This document shows, piece by piece, positions 1-12,471 of a DNA stretch of 64,000 nt (the stretch's first letter is position 1; each line of letters starts with the position of its first letter). The stretch is from Stereocaulon alpinum (Eukaryota > Ascomycota > Lecanoromycetes > Lecanorales > Stereocaulaceae), in the NCBI GenBank assembly GCA_018257865.1, contig JAEUBA010000036.1:62001-126000 (forward strand). The letters run 5' to 3'. A program made the translations under genes and the position numbers. Under the pieces are notes generated by a model. It was given only the letters and a program-made list of their open reading frames with translations, searched no databases and was not told the DNA's origin.

Positions 1-949
1 AGGGTACTCTGACAATCTGCTGCACCATAAATCCCCCCAAGAGCACTTACCACCCCAGTTGCTAAACCCTCCCCACGGGGAAAGGGGGTATTGCACCTGG
101 GAATCATTGTGGTGCTGGGTATAAGGTCGACGACCAGGTTCTCTACATAACTTCTGCCTGCAGGATCATAGATTGAGAGGCTTTAAAACACGTCTGTATA
201 TCAGATCAATCATTGGATAGTCCTCTGTAAGAATTGGGTAGGTGGGAAGTCACGGGAGGTACCTTTGGCCGCATCCCTTCACGCGAGCTCTTTCTGTTAT
301 CAGTTGCGCCCTAATGCGGCCGCTCCGGAAAGCCCCATGAGCCCGAGGGCGCGTGCACCCCGGAAGGAACTAGAGGGGTAATCCCTGGGGTTCTGGGGTG
401 CTGGGGATGCGTGCTGTGCCCCAGGGCTCGTGGCTCGAGCATAAACCCTCAGACCCTGTCGTGTCTGTTCAAGGGCCGCCCCGGCGGGTAACAATCTATG
501 TGCATCACACTTTCGAGTCAAAACGCCTCATCCCACTCTCATCCCACTCTCATCCTCCAACAATATCACGTCGCCAGACAATGTATATCAATGTATCTAC
601 TTGTCCCTCTTCCATTGCCTTTTGCTTTTTGCAGCATCACGATCGACTTGATCGGCTACAGCCTATTTGGGTTCTAGCGACCGCTACAACCACTCATCCT
701 ACTCGCTTCCCTCGTTTAGTGAGGGGTCGTTGTCCGAACTCGCGGCAACCACCAGCTTCACGCACTCGAATCACTGACGTGGGGTGCGACACATCCTGGC
801 ATTGGCGTTGATAAGAGATAGTTTAACTATGCCCGGGCCCCTCCGTTGCTAGAAGAACCTTTCTGTTTTCTCTCAATCTCTTCCAATCGTTCTTCTACCT
901 CCCTCCTTGACCAACCTCCTTGAAGCTGTCGACAGCAGAACTCGCAAAC
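1..949. other. intergenic, no gene seen
   Basis: Open frames here are short and show no family resemblance. A GC-rich stretch lies around 300-480 and a short duplicated 11-mer near 534-556. The last 100 bases, pyrimidine-rich, are the likely promoter and leader of the acid phosphatase gene. Confidence 0.5.
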
Positions 950-2435
950 ATGTATCCCCAGACAGTCCTCACTCTAGCACTCCTCCCTGCTCTCTCTACC
1001 GCAGCAGAGACCGTACTGGGCCTCTACATCTTCTCCCGCCATGGTGATCGCACCTCCAAATCAACGCCGCCTACAGTCTTGACAGACCTGGGTTACAACG
1101 AGGTCTTCTCCACTGGCACCTGGTTTCGGAACCAATATATCGCCAATGGCTCCCCCGCCCAGATCCACGGCATCGCACCTGACATCGTCAAGCTCAGCCA
1201 GATTACGGCCTCCTCACCTCTCGACAGCGTCTTGATGCCTTCTGCTCTAGGATTCTTGCAAGGTCTGTACCCACCAGCCGGCTCAACGCTAGCACAGGAA
1301 ACACTACGTAATAAGACGGTGGTACAGGCGCCGCTGAATGGATACCAATTCATACCTGTTGGCACTGTCTCGTCTGGCACTTTGAGTGAAGATACAGCCT
1401 GGCTCCAAGGATCTGGTAACTGCGCCAACGCTATTATCAGTTCGAACAACTACTTCGCCTCGCCAGAATATAAGACGCTAGACCAGAACACACGAGGATT
1501 CTACACTTCTCTGGAACCAGTCATCAACGCTACGATTTCAGCAAACCAGACAAGCTTCAAGAATGCCTATACCAGTATGTCATCAATAGTGCACTCTCAC
1601 CGTGAGTGTGCGACTGCTAATGAGACGGCACATAGTATTCGACCTCATCAACGTAGCCGAAATCCACAATGCCACAATCCCCGCCTCCGACCTTCTCACA
1701 ACCGACACCCTCCTCCAGGTCGGTACCTTGGCAAATACGCACGAATATAACCTCGCCTACAACGCTTCCGACCCCATTCGTGCCATCGCCGGTGCCACAC
1801 TTGCCGCTGAAGTCCTTCAAGCTTTGAACAACACAGTTGCAGGCTCAGGAAAAGTACCAATCAACATCCAATTCGGCTTCTACGCTCAATTCCAAGCATT
1901 CTTCGGCCTCGCCAACTTGACGCAAACGAACCCAGACTTCTTCGGTATCCCCGACTATGCGTCGACCATGACATTTGAGCTCTTCACCAACGCAGCTCCA
2001 AGCCCCTTCCCCAAGCCCGAAGACATAAACGTGCGCTTCTTCTTCCACAACGGCACTACAGGCAACAACAGCGCCCCAGTCGCCTATCCCCTCTTCGGAC
2101 GAACAGACACCGCAGTCCCCTGGAACGATTTCGTCACTGGCATCAACAAGTTCGCCATCGGAAACCAACCAGCCTGGTGTCAAGCATGCGGGAACAGCAC
2201 CGGCGTCTGTGCGTCCCCAAGCACCACATCCTCTGGTTCAACGTCAACAGGAAGCGGCAGCAGCAGCTCAGGTGGAGTCAGCAAGGCAGTCGCTGGCGTC
2301 ATTGGCGCTATGGTCACGCTCGCCGTCATACTTGGCATCGAGGCTATCGTCATGCTGATTGCAGGCTTGCGATTGGTAAAGAAGAACCGACTCAATGCCG
2401 CTGCGACACAAGGCAGTGATACCTTGAAGGCCTGA
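950..2435 (+). CDS. histidine acid phosphatase, membrane- or wall-anchored
   Basis: Clade-2 histidine phosphatase that would hydrolyse phosphomonoesters outside the cell. Two exons, 950-1574 and 1636-2435, with a 61-nt intron (GTATGT donor, CTAAT branch site, TAG acceptor), give 474 residues. The ATG at 950 is chosen because a signal peptide (about residues 1-19) follows at once; the frame is open a little further upstream but without ATG. The catalytic RHGDR motif lies at residues 30-34, and a THEYN segment in exon 2 occupies the place of the second active-site motif. The C-terminus is Ser/Gly/Thr-rich, then has one hydrophobic segment of about 25 residues ending in basic residues, so the enzyme is probably a type I membrane protein rather than free. 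The final classification rests on RHGDR and overall layout; substrate (phytate or other) cannot be read from the sequence. Confidence 0.85.
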
Positions 2436-3186
2436 AGAGAATGGAGGGTGGTTTGCACAAGTCCGGGAGTCAAAAGTGGTGTGCAGCGAAGATGTCCGTC
2501 CACAAGCATTTATTTCCTTTGTCAATGTCTGCCTACCTATATACGCTCCTGAACATGATGGAGAGAGAGAGAGTCTGTCACGTCGAGTCCAGTGTACAAC
2601 GAAGATAGTTTGAAAGCAGTCACATATTCCTTTGTCAAATCTTATAAATACTTACTACTCGTCATGATTTAACGGCGTGATAATCGAGCGCTCACATTAC
2701 TCACATGTCCAATGCTTTTCTCGCCGTCACTTCAACCATGCCCAGTGCAACTGATATCTCAAGAAAAGTTCCCTGGAAGCGATTAAAGTGTAGAGATTAA
2801 ATTCCACATCATTCCCCCCCCCTCTCCCTCTCTGCCTCTACATATATCAACACCTATCATAACAACAAACACAAGAATCGAACCCCCTCCCCCTTCCCCC
2901 TCTCTACGCTGAGAAATCCCATCCTCATGCCATGCCGTGCCACTAGAAGCCCCGATCGATATAAAGTAAAGCGTCCCGTTCCGTGGTATCTTCAAAAAAA
3001 ATTTAAAAAAATTTGCGTACAGTAGTAACGTATGCTATGCTATGCATGCACGCTGCGCTTCCTGCGTGAATAGCCCAAACAAGCCAAGCGGGTACAAGAA
3101 TATGAACAAAGTAGGGCCATGAATCTTCCGAATAGTACTGTATACGCTCTCATCTCCCCTGTCCAGTCCCCAGAGAGAGGTCGAAT
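2436..3186. other. intergenic between convergent genes
   Basis: Shared 3' region of the acid phosphatase (+) and striatin (-). It contains a GA microsatellite near 2560 and C/CT-rich low-complexity tracts around 2815-2910. No gene seen. Confidence 0.6.
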
Positions 3187-5976
3187 TTATCTAGCATCTC
3201 TCTCTCTAGAAAAGACCTTGACGACGCCATCGCCGCCTCCGCTGACGACCCATCGGCCATCCTGACTCCAAACGACGCTGCAGACGCCTTCGCCGCGCAT
3301 GAGTCTGTGGCTCGTGATTTCCTGCGAGCAAGAGCGTTTTTCAAGGGACCAGAAGCGTAGGCTGGCGTCGTGGCCTGCGGAGACGAGTTCGGCGCCTGAG
3401 GGCGAGAGGGAGAGGGAGGAGATGGCGGAGGGGTGGGCGAGCATGTTGTAGGTGCATTGACCTGGAATTCTATCAGTGGGATATTCATGGGGGGCTATGT
3501 AGGGGGCTAGAATGCATTTAAAGGGTTGGGGGCTTACCGCTGTTGGCATCGAAGAAGCGAATGTAGCGATCTTCGTGCCCACTCAGAACCATGCCCTCCA
3601 CACCACTACTTGAGCCCGTAGCGCCATGTACTACGCTTTCGTCCTCTGAGACGCCTCTTCCGCTATCGAAGCTTAGTGTGCCATCTAGTCCGACGGTCGT
3701 GGCAGCAACAGAGTTGACGGCTGTGCCTGGTGTGCCGTCATAGGTTTCCAAGCTCGCCATGCCGACCATTTCCTCTCCTGTTTGGGTACCGAAGATCAAG
3801 ACGGAGGCATCCGCGTACGAGACAACAAAGGTGTCGCCGCCCATCGAGAGGGGACTTATGCAGGTAGGTGATGGATGGTCTGCGCGCTCTATTCGGTGGA
3901 CGAGTGAGTACTGAAACGGTCTTGATGTGGCCGTGTTCGGCTGTGGTGATGATGGGAAGTTTGAGCCCGAGGACACGGAATTCGCTCTTCGACTTCCTCC
4001 CGGGCCTCTTCTAGATCCTGTCTGTGGTGATGAAAGTTGAGGTGGTGTGCTGACGGCCCAGACAAGTATCGTGCCGTCTGCGCCGCCGGAGGCAAGTATT
4101 GTCCGGTCAGCCCCACCATGATGATGAGATTGGTCACCTAGTATCGATGCGGAAGATCCAGGCAGAACGCAGACCGTCCATACAGCATCTGTATGACCAT
4201 CCAATGTAGCTTTTGGGTCGACTCTTCCACGCTCCCATACACGGACTGTTGCATCTTCTCCACCTGAGAAGACCCATCCATCACCCTGAGCTCGGCCACC
4301 GTTCGAGAAAGGTTGGTATGCTGGCGACGCTGCCAGTGAAAGCACGGCACCATTATGCCCTCGATGAGTATGATCGCACTTCAAGTCCAGATCCTCGCCT
4401 TTGTGTGGCGCACTACCAGCTGTCCATCTCTTGATCGTCCCATCGTCTCCAGCTGTACAGATTTCTGGCTGCGCAGGACTCCCTCCGCCGGTGAAGACGA
4501 CCGACCTTACGACATCAAGATGGCCTCTAAGCGCAAAGCGGACCTTAAATTGACCAGGGTCACCCTTATAACTAATTCCATGTGACGTTGATAGCTCTCT
4601 CAGCTCATGTGATCCATCGCTCTGCCGCCGCCTCGTTAACGAGCTTTTTCTCCTGTGCGATCCAAGTGCACCGCGGGTCGGAGATTTCAGAGGGGCTTCA
4701 TTTGCAGCTGGAAATCGGTCGGTATCAGGTCGTTGGGGCACTGAGAAGTCAGGTGCAGGTCGCTCATCTACAGAAGGATGTTCGGGAGGGTCGTTGAAGT
4801 CCCAGCCGTCTGTGTCTGCTACGTCAGGCTCCTCGGATATCCGTTGATGCTGGTTATCTTCTTCTTCTCGTGAGGGCACAGGGCGGCCGAAGGCATCATA
4901 GCTGTGTGTGACTTTCTCGGCTTGCTCCTCAGGAGTGGTGAAATTGTAGGTCGAGCGAGGTTGGTTTGAACGGTCGATGGCAGTATGCGGAGGGTTCTGC
5001 GATTGCGCTTGTCGTTCAGGCAGACTTCGAGTTATATAAGAAGACTGTTCAGATTGCTGCGATCCACGAGAGAGCGCTGGTATATCAGATACCCGAGGTA
5101 TAGGCGGAGGTTGATGATTTGGTAAAGGAGAGGGTGCTAGTATGCCAATGTTGTTCGGTTGCTGCTTCTGCCCTCGTTGAACGTACACTTCCTCTAATGA
5201 CTGCTGCTGCTGGTGTTGTGGTTGTTGAATATTGGCATACTGGTGATTTTGTAACACCTGCTCCTGGTCTTCAGCGTATTGCTGCTGCGGGTTGTAAGAC
5301 AGGACATGATATGAGACTTCTTCTATGCACTTCCCCAGATAGAGGCGTGACCTATCTCTTTCCGATTCGTGTCGGAGGTTAGGAGCGGCTGAATCCTCAT
5401 TTTCGAGGTCGAGGAAGGAATTGTGGGGTTTTGGGGGTTTTGCTAACATCACACGTTAGCTATAGACATGTGGGGAGGATACTTCGTTCACCTACGCTTC
5501 ACGTCCGGTTTCGTGTCCTGCTTTGTTTGCTGCTTGTCTTCTTTCTTTTCCTCTGTCTCGACTTCAGCTTTAGCAGCTTTCACCTTTTCACGTTCCTTCT
5601 TTAATGCGTGTTCCAGTATCCGGATATGCTTGTCCATAGACTCCCGTAATCGCTTATTTGTCCTCCCATCTCCTTCTAGCTTCCCTATTCGTGACTTCAT
5701 TTCGGCTCGTTCGATCTGCCAAGCGTTTCGGTCTCGCTCGTGTCGGTGCCATTCGGTTTGCAGAAAGCGCATGACACCTGTCAGGGAAAGTGATTAGCCA
5801 TTGTAGTGACGGGGCGCCGCCCCGAGGACATTACGAGGCGACTCCACGCCAGTTCCTTGCTCACCTTGTAACGTGTACTCTGTCCCCTGCTGCTGCCCTG
5901 CACTGTTTCCTGCCTCGCTTCCTCCACCGGCACTCCCTCCGCTGCCCCCCATGCCAGCGGAGTTCTGCCATGCCAT
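3187..5976 (-). CDS. pro11: striatin, STRIPAK scaffold subunit
   Basis: Striatin homologue (PRO11 of Sordaria, Far8 of yeast), the scaffold of the STRIPAK phosphatase-kinase complex that controls cell fusion, septation and sexual development in fungi. Four exons: 5976-5865, 5777-5496, 5442-3538, 3461-3187; introns of 87, 53 and 76 nt; 857 residues. The N-terminus is Gly-rich and ends TEYTLQG, running straight into the conserved striatin block starting VMRFLQTEW (caveolin-binding and coiled-coil region, about residues 38-110). A long disordered Gln/Pro/Ser-rich linker follows. The C-terminal half carries WD40 repeats (RGHLDVVRSV, GHNGAVLSL, GHTDAVWTV, ending VVSGGGDGVVKVF). The last intron joins DANSG to QCTYNMLAHP, which is highly conserved and fixes that junction. 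The second donor is GTAGGT, the only one keeping the frame open. Identity is very secure; the exact ATG is the most likely one. Confidence 0.95.
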
Positions 5977-6535
5977 TGATCGCCTCGGCTCTTACAGCCG
6001 TACAATCATGAGTGAGTCCCCCACGACGATCGATCGGCTCAGGGTGAAAAGTTTACTGAGGGTTTCAGACCTCTATTGACGCTGTAGTCGCGAAGGGTTA
6101 TTCGAGGTGTGAGCTTTTCCTGGCTGGGTTTTCGGATGAATGCGTGGTCCAGTGGCGCTTTCGACTGTCCCGTTATTTTGAATGACCCTGCATGTAGGCT
6201 TTTCGAAGCGAGTAGCTTTGTGTAATAGCACTAGGTGTACACAGCTCTCACTAGGGGCGTTAACGCTCTTCTTGGCGATTTCAAGTTGGACTGGTTCTTG
6301 GCAACGACCTACGCGCTAGTTGTAGGGCTGACAGATATCCTGCTCCTTCGGTCCCCTTTTTGACAGACGTTGTAGTTTCTCCTGAGCATAACAACAAGAA
6401 GTCAAAGGTACTCAGGGTTTCTACTTGACCTCAAATGCTAAAAGGGCACACCGGATTTGGTTTAGTCCAGCACTGGAAACTATAGCATACAAAGCTGTAC
6501 TCATATGGCCTTCTCCATCGCAGCACGTGCCATAT
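5977..6535. other. intergenic, striatin promoter region
   Basis: Lies between the 5' end of striatin (-) and the 3' end of the Rad14 gene (-). No conserved frame seen. Confidence 0.6.
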
Positions 6536-7693
6536 CTAGAATTCCAGCTCTTCCACCTCCATCCCACACTCCACACAAGTCTTGACCCCCACTCCTTCCT
6601 CATTGTCGATTGGTCTGCCCCAGACATGCGTATGCTTGCCACCTCTCCCGACTTCGTCCCCAAACTCACCACCACCATCGCCCCTCCTATTCCTCCTATA
6701 CGCCTCCACTCTGGTTTTCTTCTTTAACTCTTCGAGCTTACTCTTAAACTTGTCCTCCTTCCTTCTCTTCTTCTCTCCTTCCCTCTTCTCAAATTCCTCA
6801 TCCAGCTTCTCCGCTGAGCCCCACTTCTTCTCAAAAGCGTACTCCTCCACTTGATACCGTAGATAAAGCATCATGTTGTTCCATGTAGACTTATGCGGGT
6901 TCGGCCTTTCAAGATGTGGTAACAGCTCCTCATCCTTGAGTTCTGGGTCCGTGAGCAAATAATCCTCCTTCGCCTCAGTCTTCGTGAGAAGGCTATACTT
7001 CTCCGGCAGCTTCTCTTTACACGAATTACAGATCGCGCACCCAAATATATCTTCCCACTTCCAATCGATCTCTAGACTCCCACACTCCCTGCACACTGTA
7101 TTCTCCTCCTTCTTCAACACACTTAGCCCGGGCTCAAAAGGTCCAGCTTTCTGCTCGCGTAAAGACCGTAGAAGCTGGTGCCGCTCCCACTCTTTCATAG
7201 TCATATGCGCAGGCTTCTCATCCCCATTCTTAGCATGTAGAGCCTTGTTATGTGGATCATCCTCGACTGTCAGAAACCCGCCCTTCGTATCTGTCATCTT
7301 ACTAAAGTCATACTCGACAAACTTTGTGAAGTTCCGCGCTGGCTGTATATCATCCAGCGGGCGAAAGCCACCAGGCTTTGCGGGTTCGATGCTTCGGCCA
7401 TCTCGTAGAGTAGCAGGGACATTCGATGTGGTAGCAGAGTATGGACGTTTTTGGCCGGCGGCGAGGTTGCTGGGAGTGCGATTGAGGGAGGGAGGGTCTT
7501 GCTTGCGTCCTTCTGCTTCGCGTTGGTCTCGGAGAGCTTTAGCTTTTAGGCGATTGATTTCCTGAATGTATGATCAGTTCTGGATCTAGTGCAGGAAGAC
7601 TGAGGATCATACTATCGTCCTGACTTGCTCTGGAGTCAGGGGGGTCTGTAAGACCGCTACTTGCGGAGGTGGCGTAGATGGCCGTTCAGCCAT
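6536..7693 (-). CDS. RAD14: Rad14/XPA nucleotide-excision-repair damage-binding protein
   Basis: XPA-family protein that binds damaged DNA and positions the excision nucleases in nucleotide excision repair. Two exons, 7693-7613 and 7561-6536, with a 51-nt phase-0 intron (GTATGA donor), give 368 residues. The core begins FVEYDFSKMTDTKGGFL, the family hallmark, near residue 108. The zinc finger has Cys at 184, 187, 205 and 208, exactly the C-x2-C-x17-C-x2-C spacing of XPA. The DNA-binding part follows (EDYLLTDPEL, RPNPHKSTWNNMMLYLR), then a Lys/Glu-rich helix. The C-terminus has an extra CVECG pair. The N-terminus (MAERPSTPPP) is recovered only by adding exon 1; stopping at the ATG at 7297 would cut 115 residues including conserved sequence. 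It sits head to tail with Pho88 and striatin. Confidence 0.95.
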
Positions 7694-8091
7694 TGTGATT
7701 CTGGGGTCACACTAATCTATATGATTTCTTTGATATCCATAATCGAATTATTTTGTTGTCAGCGAACACCAATCTTGCGTGAACGTTCGAATTATAATGG
7801 TCCGGTGTTATTGCAGGTGGTAGGTGGTAGGAGAAGTATAATTATGAGAACAATGAGTCAATGATGACGAATGGACCAATCCAGCAAAGTAGATTCCCAT
7901 GAGGGGATCGACAAGCAGTAATGTAAAGTATTCTAGTTGTAACATCCCACTGCAAGCTGAAGCACGTGGTGCTTCAGCACAGCAAAGTCCAAGACAAGCG
8001 TCGAATGCGGTCTATGGACACGTCCTCTATCTATACAAATCCACCATGGGCCTTTGTCCTCATGGTAATCCCACAAGCATATGTAAAACCT
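7694..8091. other. intergenic, RAD14 promoter region
   Basis: AT-rich spacer between RAD14 (-) and the 3' end of the Pho88 gene (-). No gene seen. Confidence 0.6.
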
Positions 8092-8811
8092 TCATTCCTC
8101 CTTGACGCCACCAGTCCCAGCCCTCTCAGCCTGTTCAATGCTCTTCTTGTCAGCCTTAACCTCCCCAGCACCACCCATCCCCATGAAGCCTCCTGCAGCC
8201 TTCCACGGTCTCTTCAAATCCCCAACAGCCGGCTGGCCGAATAGGTGGATCTTGACCAAGTTACCCTCAAAGGCGCCCTTCAGAGGGATGATCGACTGAA
8301 TGAGAAGGGGGTTGGTGTATTTGAAATATAGATGCATAACGCCCATCATTCCAACGCCCATCAATTGCGACTTGAACATTCCACGTAGCTGTTGCAGATC
8401 GTAGGAGTGAACGGTAGTAGTGATCAGTTTGGGCTCCTCGGAGCTGCCCATTGGGGGTGGCTCAACGTATTTGAGGGTTGTGAGGTCTGCAAAGACGCTT
8501 GTCAGTGCAAGAAGGTTGTAGATAACAATGCTGTGAAAGTGTACCTTTCTTCGAATTGATCTTCTGTTGCATGAAGAGGTAGATGCCGAGAATGATCAGG
8601 TTTGATATAATGTAGAGTGCGCGGATGCCCATGAGAACCTGAGGGTCTTCGAAGGGAATTTTCTTCGATACTTGCATCATACCCAGTATGATCACCAGAT
8701 TGGTGCTAGAGAGTTCACAATATCAGCACGAGGATATGATCAAGAGGCGAGGGAGCTCGTGCCTGCTGAGGCACGATCTGGGGCAATGCGGACATACATT
8801 TGAGGATTCAT
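8092..8811 (-). CDS. PHO88: Pho88/Snd3 ER membrane protein
   Basis: Pho88 family (Snd3), an ER membrane protein of the SRP-independent targeting route, first found through phosphate-uptake phenotypes. Three exons: 8811-8798, 8705-8545, 8486-8092; introns of 92 and 58 nt; 189 residues. The first exon is only 14 nt (MNPQ plus part of Ile), continuing ITNLVIILGMMQVSKKIPFEDP, the conserved start of the family. Hydrophobic segments lie at about residues 5-20 and 32-50. Exon 3 starts DLTTLKYVEPP, another conserved block, followed by the VHSYDLQQL region and a Gly/Lys-rich tail. The tiny first exon would be missed by single-frame gene calling. Confidence 0.95.
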
Positions 8812-9251
8812 GATGGCTATTATAGCACTCCTGCAGTTGGCTTATGAGGTGTTTTGACTGCAGCGACTCATACGACTGGGTTCCGGAACGAATCGTCTCA
8901 ATGAGCAAAGGTCAAAATTTCTTTTGTGTGAGAGTGAAAGATAGGCCACCGAGGACACCTTTGAAAACTGTGTCCTATCCATACGAGGATGAACTCGTCG
9001 ATTGAGGACCAATTGACATCTCAATTCCGCTCATAGTCCTTGAAATATCAACATCAAGGCGGACTCACTTTCTTGCAGGCAAGACCACCACTCTAGACCT
9101 GAATATGTGATCAGTGATGAAGAAGCGTTAACATGATTAGATCTACTCATGTTCTACTCCACACCTTGGTAGCTTGTACCGCGGACAACACAATTGTATA
9201 TCGATAGTCACAAGCCTATGTGATATGGAGTCAGGCTTGACAAGACATTTG
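8812..9251. other. intergenic, Pho88 promoter region
   Basis: No conserved frame. Contains the 5' flank of Pho88 (-) and the 3' flank of the secreted-protein gene (-). Confidence 0.5.
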
Positions 9252-9860
9252 TCATGTCCCAAGCTGCGGATGATCAACCCTAGGTGGATGTCGAATTCCA
9301 TACAACGAAACGACAAAGGCACCTCGAACCCCCACTACTCCATATCCACCTCTATCATCAAACCGTTCTATGGCACAATATTCCTGAATAATGGAAGCCC
9401 AGGCCGCAATGTCCTCGTAGGAAAAAAAATCTGGGCCCACGCGACCTTGATTTGGGAACAATGTAATTCTGCAAGCCTCGAATGTCCAGCTCCTTATAAT
9501 GGGTTGCCATAACAATGGCTGACTCGTGCTCCCCGGAGCCGATTGCAATACCCTATGAATAGCTATACCGCAAACAATTGGGTGCGGGATCCGTACGGGA
9601 TCGAACTGGGCAGGTGGGTCACATATGACAGCATTAATTCCGACGCTGGCTTTGGTATTGTTCGCTGGGGTTGATATTGACGCGTTGGGGTTTGCGTGAG
9701 GACTTAGCAAGTTCCGAGATTTGAAGGTGTTGGCAGAGGCGGCGGTTGGCCGTTCGTTGATCTTCGGTGTTGCATCTTCATTGATGAGATGTGATGGTTG
9801 GGCACTTGCAGTGGTGAAGAGACAGGAAGCATAGCTGAGCGCCACGAGTGGAGAGAGCAT
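9252..9860 (-). CDS. secreted cysteine-patterned protein (paralogue A)
   Basis: Predicted secreted protein of 202 residues with no recognised function. The ATG at 9860 begins a typical signal peptide (MLSPLVALSYASCLFTTASA, cut near residue 20); the frame is open upstream but unspliced extension would bury the signal. After a Pro/Ser/Asn-rich spacer comes a domain with four cysteines: C-x16-C, a third cysteine, then C-x31-C, followed by C-x8-GG and a G-x-F-x-V-S strand. The same pattern is found in the gene at 22121-22774, so the two are paralogues. A cysteine-rich secreted fungal protein could be an effector or a wall protein, but nothing here decides this. Single exon. Confidence 0.7.
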   Translation of the reverse strand: MLSPLVALSYASCLFTTASAQPSHLINEDATPKINERPTAASANTFKSRNLLSPHANPNASISTPANNTKASVGINAVICDPPAQFDPVRIPHPIVCGIAIHRVLQSAPGSTSQPLLWQPIIRSWTFEACRITLFPNQGRVGPDFFSYEDIAAWASIIQEYCAIERFDDRGGYGVVGVRGAFVVSLYGIRHPPRVDHPQLGT

Positions 9861-11854
9861 TTCTTGGTATGAAAACCTTGAACAAGATGGGGCTTGCTCT
9901 CCTACAGAAGGCCGGGTCAGTAGCCGACTTAAAGAAGAATTGACAGACCGTTTACCACAAGTGTTGCCAGAACTTGCGCTTCGTCCGTACATGTGAGACA
10001 GGTCGCGTATGGGTCGGATGCTGTTGACTTCTAATCATTCCAGATTGTCTTCCGTGTGAAGAGTGGAACCAGTAACAGTGGCCTGAAGACGCGCTTTGCT
10101 AGTCTGATGCAAGACATATCGAGTCCGGCGTCTTTGGGCACGTCACCGCTGCATAATAACGTTCTCACGGCGCTGATGTCAAGCAATCGTTGGACATGTC
10201 TTACATAGTCGCATGGCTACAGACAATCTCGAGACCTGCCTCACTCTACCAGGAGGTGGCGCAATTTATCATGCGCTTGCGTTCTTGTTCTCGGAACACT
10301 GAGGAACCAATCTATCTATATAGCGTGTTCGAAGGCATAATCCGAGGGCCTTATGTGCTACCAAAATTAACCTTAAAGAGGCCATTCTCCCGAAGACGCA
10401 TGGCTAAGAGCAATCACGTCTGTTGACCAAAGCCTGGAGGACCAGGCGCAGACTCGCTATCCATCATGGGAATGACTACTCAGAGTGCCAAGGTTGGACA
10501 TAAGGCTGCACAGATGCTATTATACAGGAATGGTTGAATATTGGGTCCTATAAGGGATCGGCATCAATGTAAGATGCACGTTGACTCTTCACGAATGTCT
10601 TTTCAGCATCTTCCTTCCCTTCATGTCTATGCTTCCACAATTGAACGTGACAACCTCTACTGGCGCAAAAAGTCTATGTCAAGTTTGAAGCGGGCGTAGG
10701 TTATGCCTATGAACTTACGGTCCTGTGCTTTTTGCACGCATCATTGATACCACGTCTCTCCGAGAAGCTTGTTCCATACCTCCAACTGATGAGGCGAACC
10801 CGCCAACACTCCTCTAATGATCTCGACTGGACTCCATGGTGAAACCGTCAGGATCGGCAGCGCCATGGCGGACAGTCACAAACGGTTTTCTTTCGTTGAC
10901 AGTACTTCCGCGAGTTATCGTCATCGTGGGACCCGGGAGGTCGAAACCCTGTTCTTACGATAAACAGATGGCAAAGAGAAGGCTTGAAAGACAAGTGACG
11001 TTGGAGAAGAGGAGAAGGGCATAGGGCAGTAACCCCAAAGCGCCATAAGAGTGCTCAAGTGCTTACGAAACGACATCACAGCATATACCTAGATAGTCAC
11101 ACAAGCCAGGAAAGAAGTCCGACCATCGACTGTTTCGAGCATTCGGGGCTGCTGCTGAGATTGTATTGGTGATCGAATTCGCCACGATTAGTAATGGCAG
11201 TGGATAATCGATTCAAAGTAAACCCAGGCTCTTAGGAGTTGTACCTCTTGGAGTCTTGGGCGGATGTTTCCCGAGTTGCGTGTTAGTCTTTTGTTTCTGC
11301 AAAGGTCCCACCAAGGAAACGAAGAAAGGCCGTACTTACGATGCCACAACAATTGAATATATATCCTAGGCTGGAAGTCACGGCAGTCACGGGAGTCACG
11401 GCTGTCAAGTCAATTGTACCTCACATCTTACCCTTTGTTTCCTATCTGCTAATGTCGTCAAGTTCGGGCTCCAAAATACCGAGACTTAATTTTGGGCTTG
11501 ACGATTGAGCCCAGCCCGTTCGATCTGGCTTGGAATGAGGAGCGCTGTTGTCTTAACAGCTTGAGCTGACTTCATATCCCTTTCTGACCTCAACGCTTGG
11601 CCCACAGTTGCTGAAGAGCCGCTCCCGCTGCGGCAGTAAGAGAGCCAAAACATATGACACCCACAAAAGCCTTGTGTCTAGCATTCACACAGGCCTTCTA
11701 CGCGCTCCAAGATCCGAAAGCCAAAGGAACCCACGTCTACAGCCGCTCGCTTGCTTGCCCCTCGGCCTACACACTTCGTGTCCACACTACTTATTAACCT
11801 TTTTACTCCGCCACCCTACTCATCCTTAGCCTAAGCTAGCTTCGCTCTTTAACC
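9861..11854. other. long intergenic stretch, no gene seen
   Basis: Only short frames without family resemblance. A small direct repeat based on gtcacgg occurs near 11375-11402. The last 200 bases are C/T-rich and are likely the promoter and leader of the next gene. Confidence 0.5.
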
Positions 11855-12471
11855 ATGAAGTCATCTGTTAGTGTTTGCATACTGTTTTACTGTATAGGTT
11901 TTCTACCTGTGGTACTTGCAATCCCTCCCACACTTCTCTCGAACTCTCATCTGTCAAGTCCAAGTAACGAAACACTTATAACGACCACCACCACTTCAAC
12001 CGCGCAATCAAAGTAAGTAGCCTGGACTTGAGTGGGCGAATCTCCCTATTTAACTAGCCCATTATCAAAACATGCAATACTAACAACAGCAGCGACTTAC
12101 CCCCCGAACCATACCACTACGCGATCCCCCATACATCCCTAACTCTAATATTCACATCCTACGGGCACTACATAGACAGAGATGATCTCGTGACTCTCTT
12201 CGAACGCGCCTACCACGACGCAAGTCTCGAGATTTCATCCCTAGGAGGTCGAACCTATATTGGCTCCGGGCATCACATATATGCGAACAGCTTAGTCGGC
12301 GTGATTTTCGACCTGGAAGCGCAAGATGTGCATATGTGCTGGTTCTTTTTTAGGGAAACTGTGTACGGGATGAGGCAGGTTGTGGCTCATTATGGGGCTG
12401 TGGAGTTGGAGTTTCAGGTCGACCATGATACTTGGGGGTTGATTGCTACTGGAGCTTTTAGAGGTACGTAG
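11855..12471 (+). CDS. predicted secreted protein of unknown function
   Basis: Two exons, 11855-12012 and 12090-12471, give 179 residues. The ATG opens a clear signal peptide (MKSSVSVCILFYCIGFLPVV, cleavage near residue 23) followed by a Ser/Thr-rich linker. Exon 2 holds a roughly 120-residue globular domain starting LPPEPYHYAIPHTSL, with tyrosines, a YGHYIDRDDL segment and a C-terminal ATGAF strand; it has almost no cysteine. The intron (77 nt, GTAAGT donor, TACTAAC branch site) ends in a CAGCAG tandem acceptor, so one Ser may be spliced in or out. The stop at 12469 follows a possible extra donor GTACGT; a further exon cannot be excluded. I know similar secreted proteins from dothideomycetes but no function for them. 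Confidence 0.65.

Noticed and set aside
398..811. 137-codon open frame on +
   Set aside because: No conserved motif, no plausible start context, low-complexity composition; lies in a promoter region.
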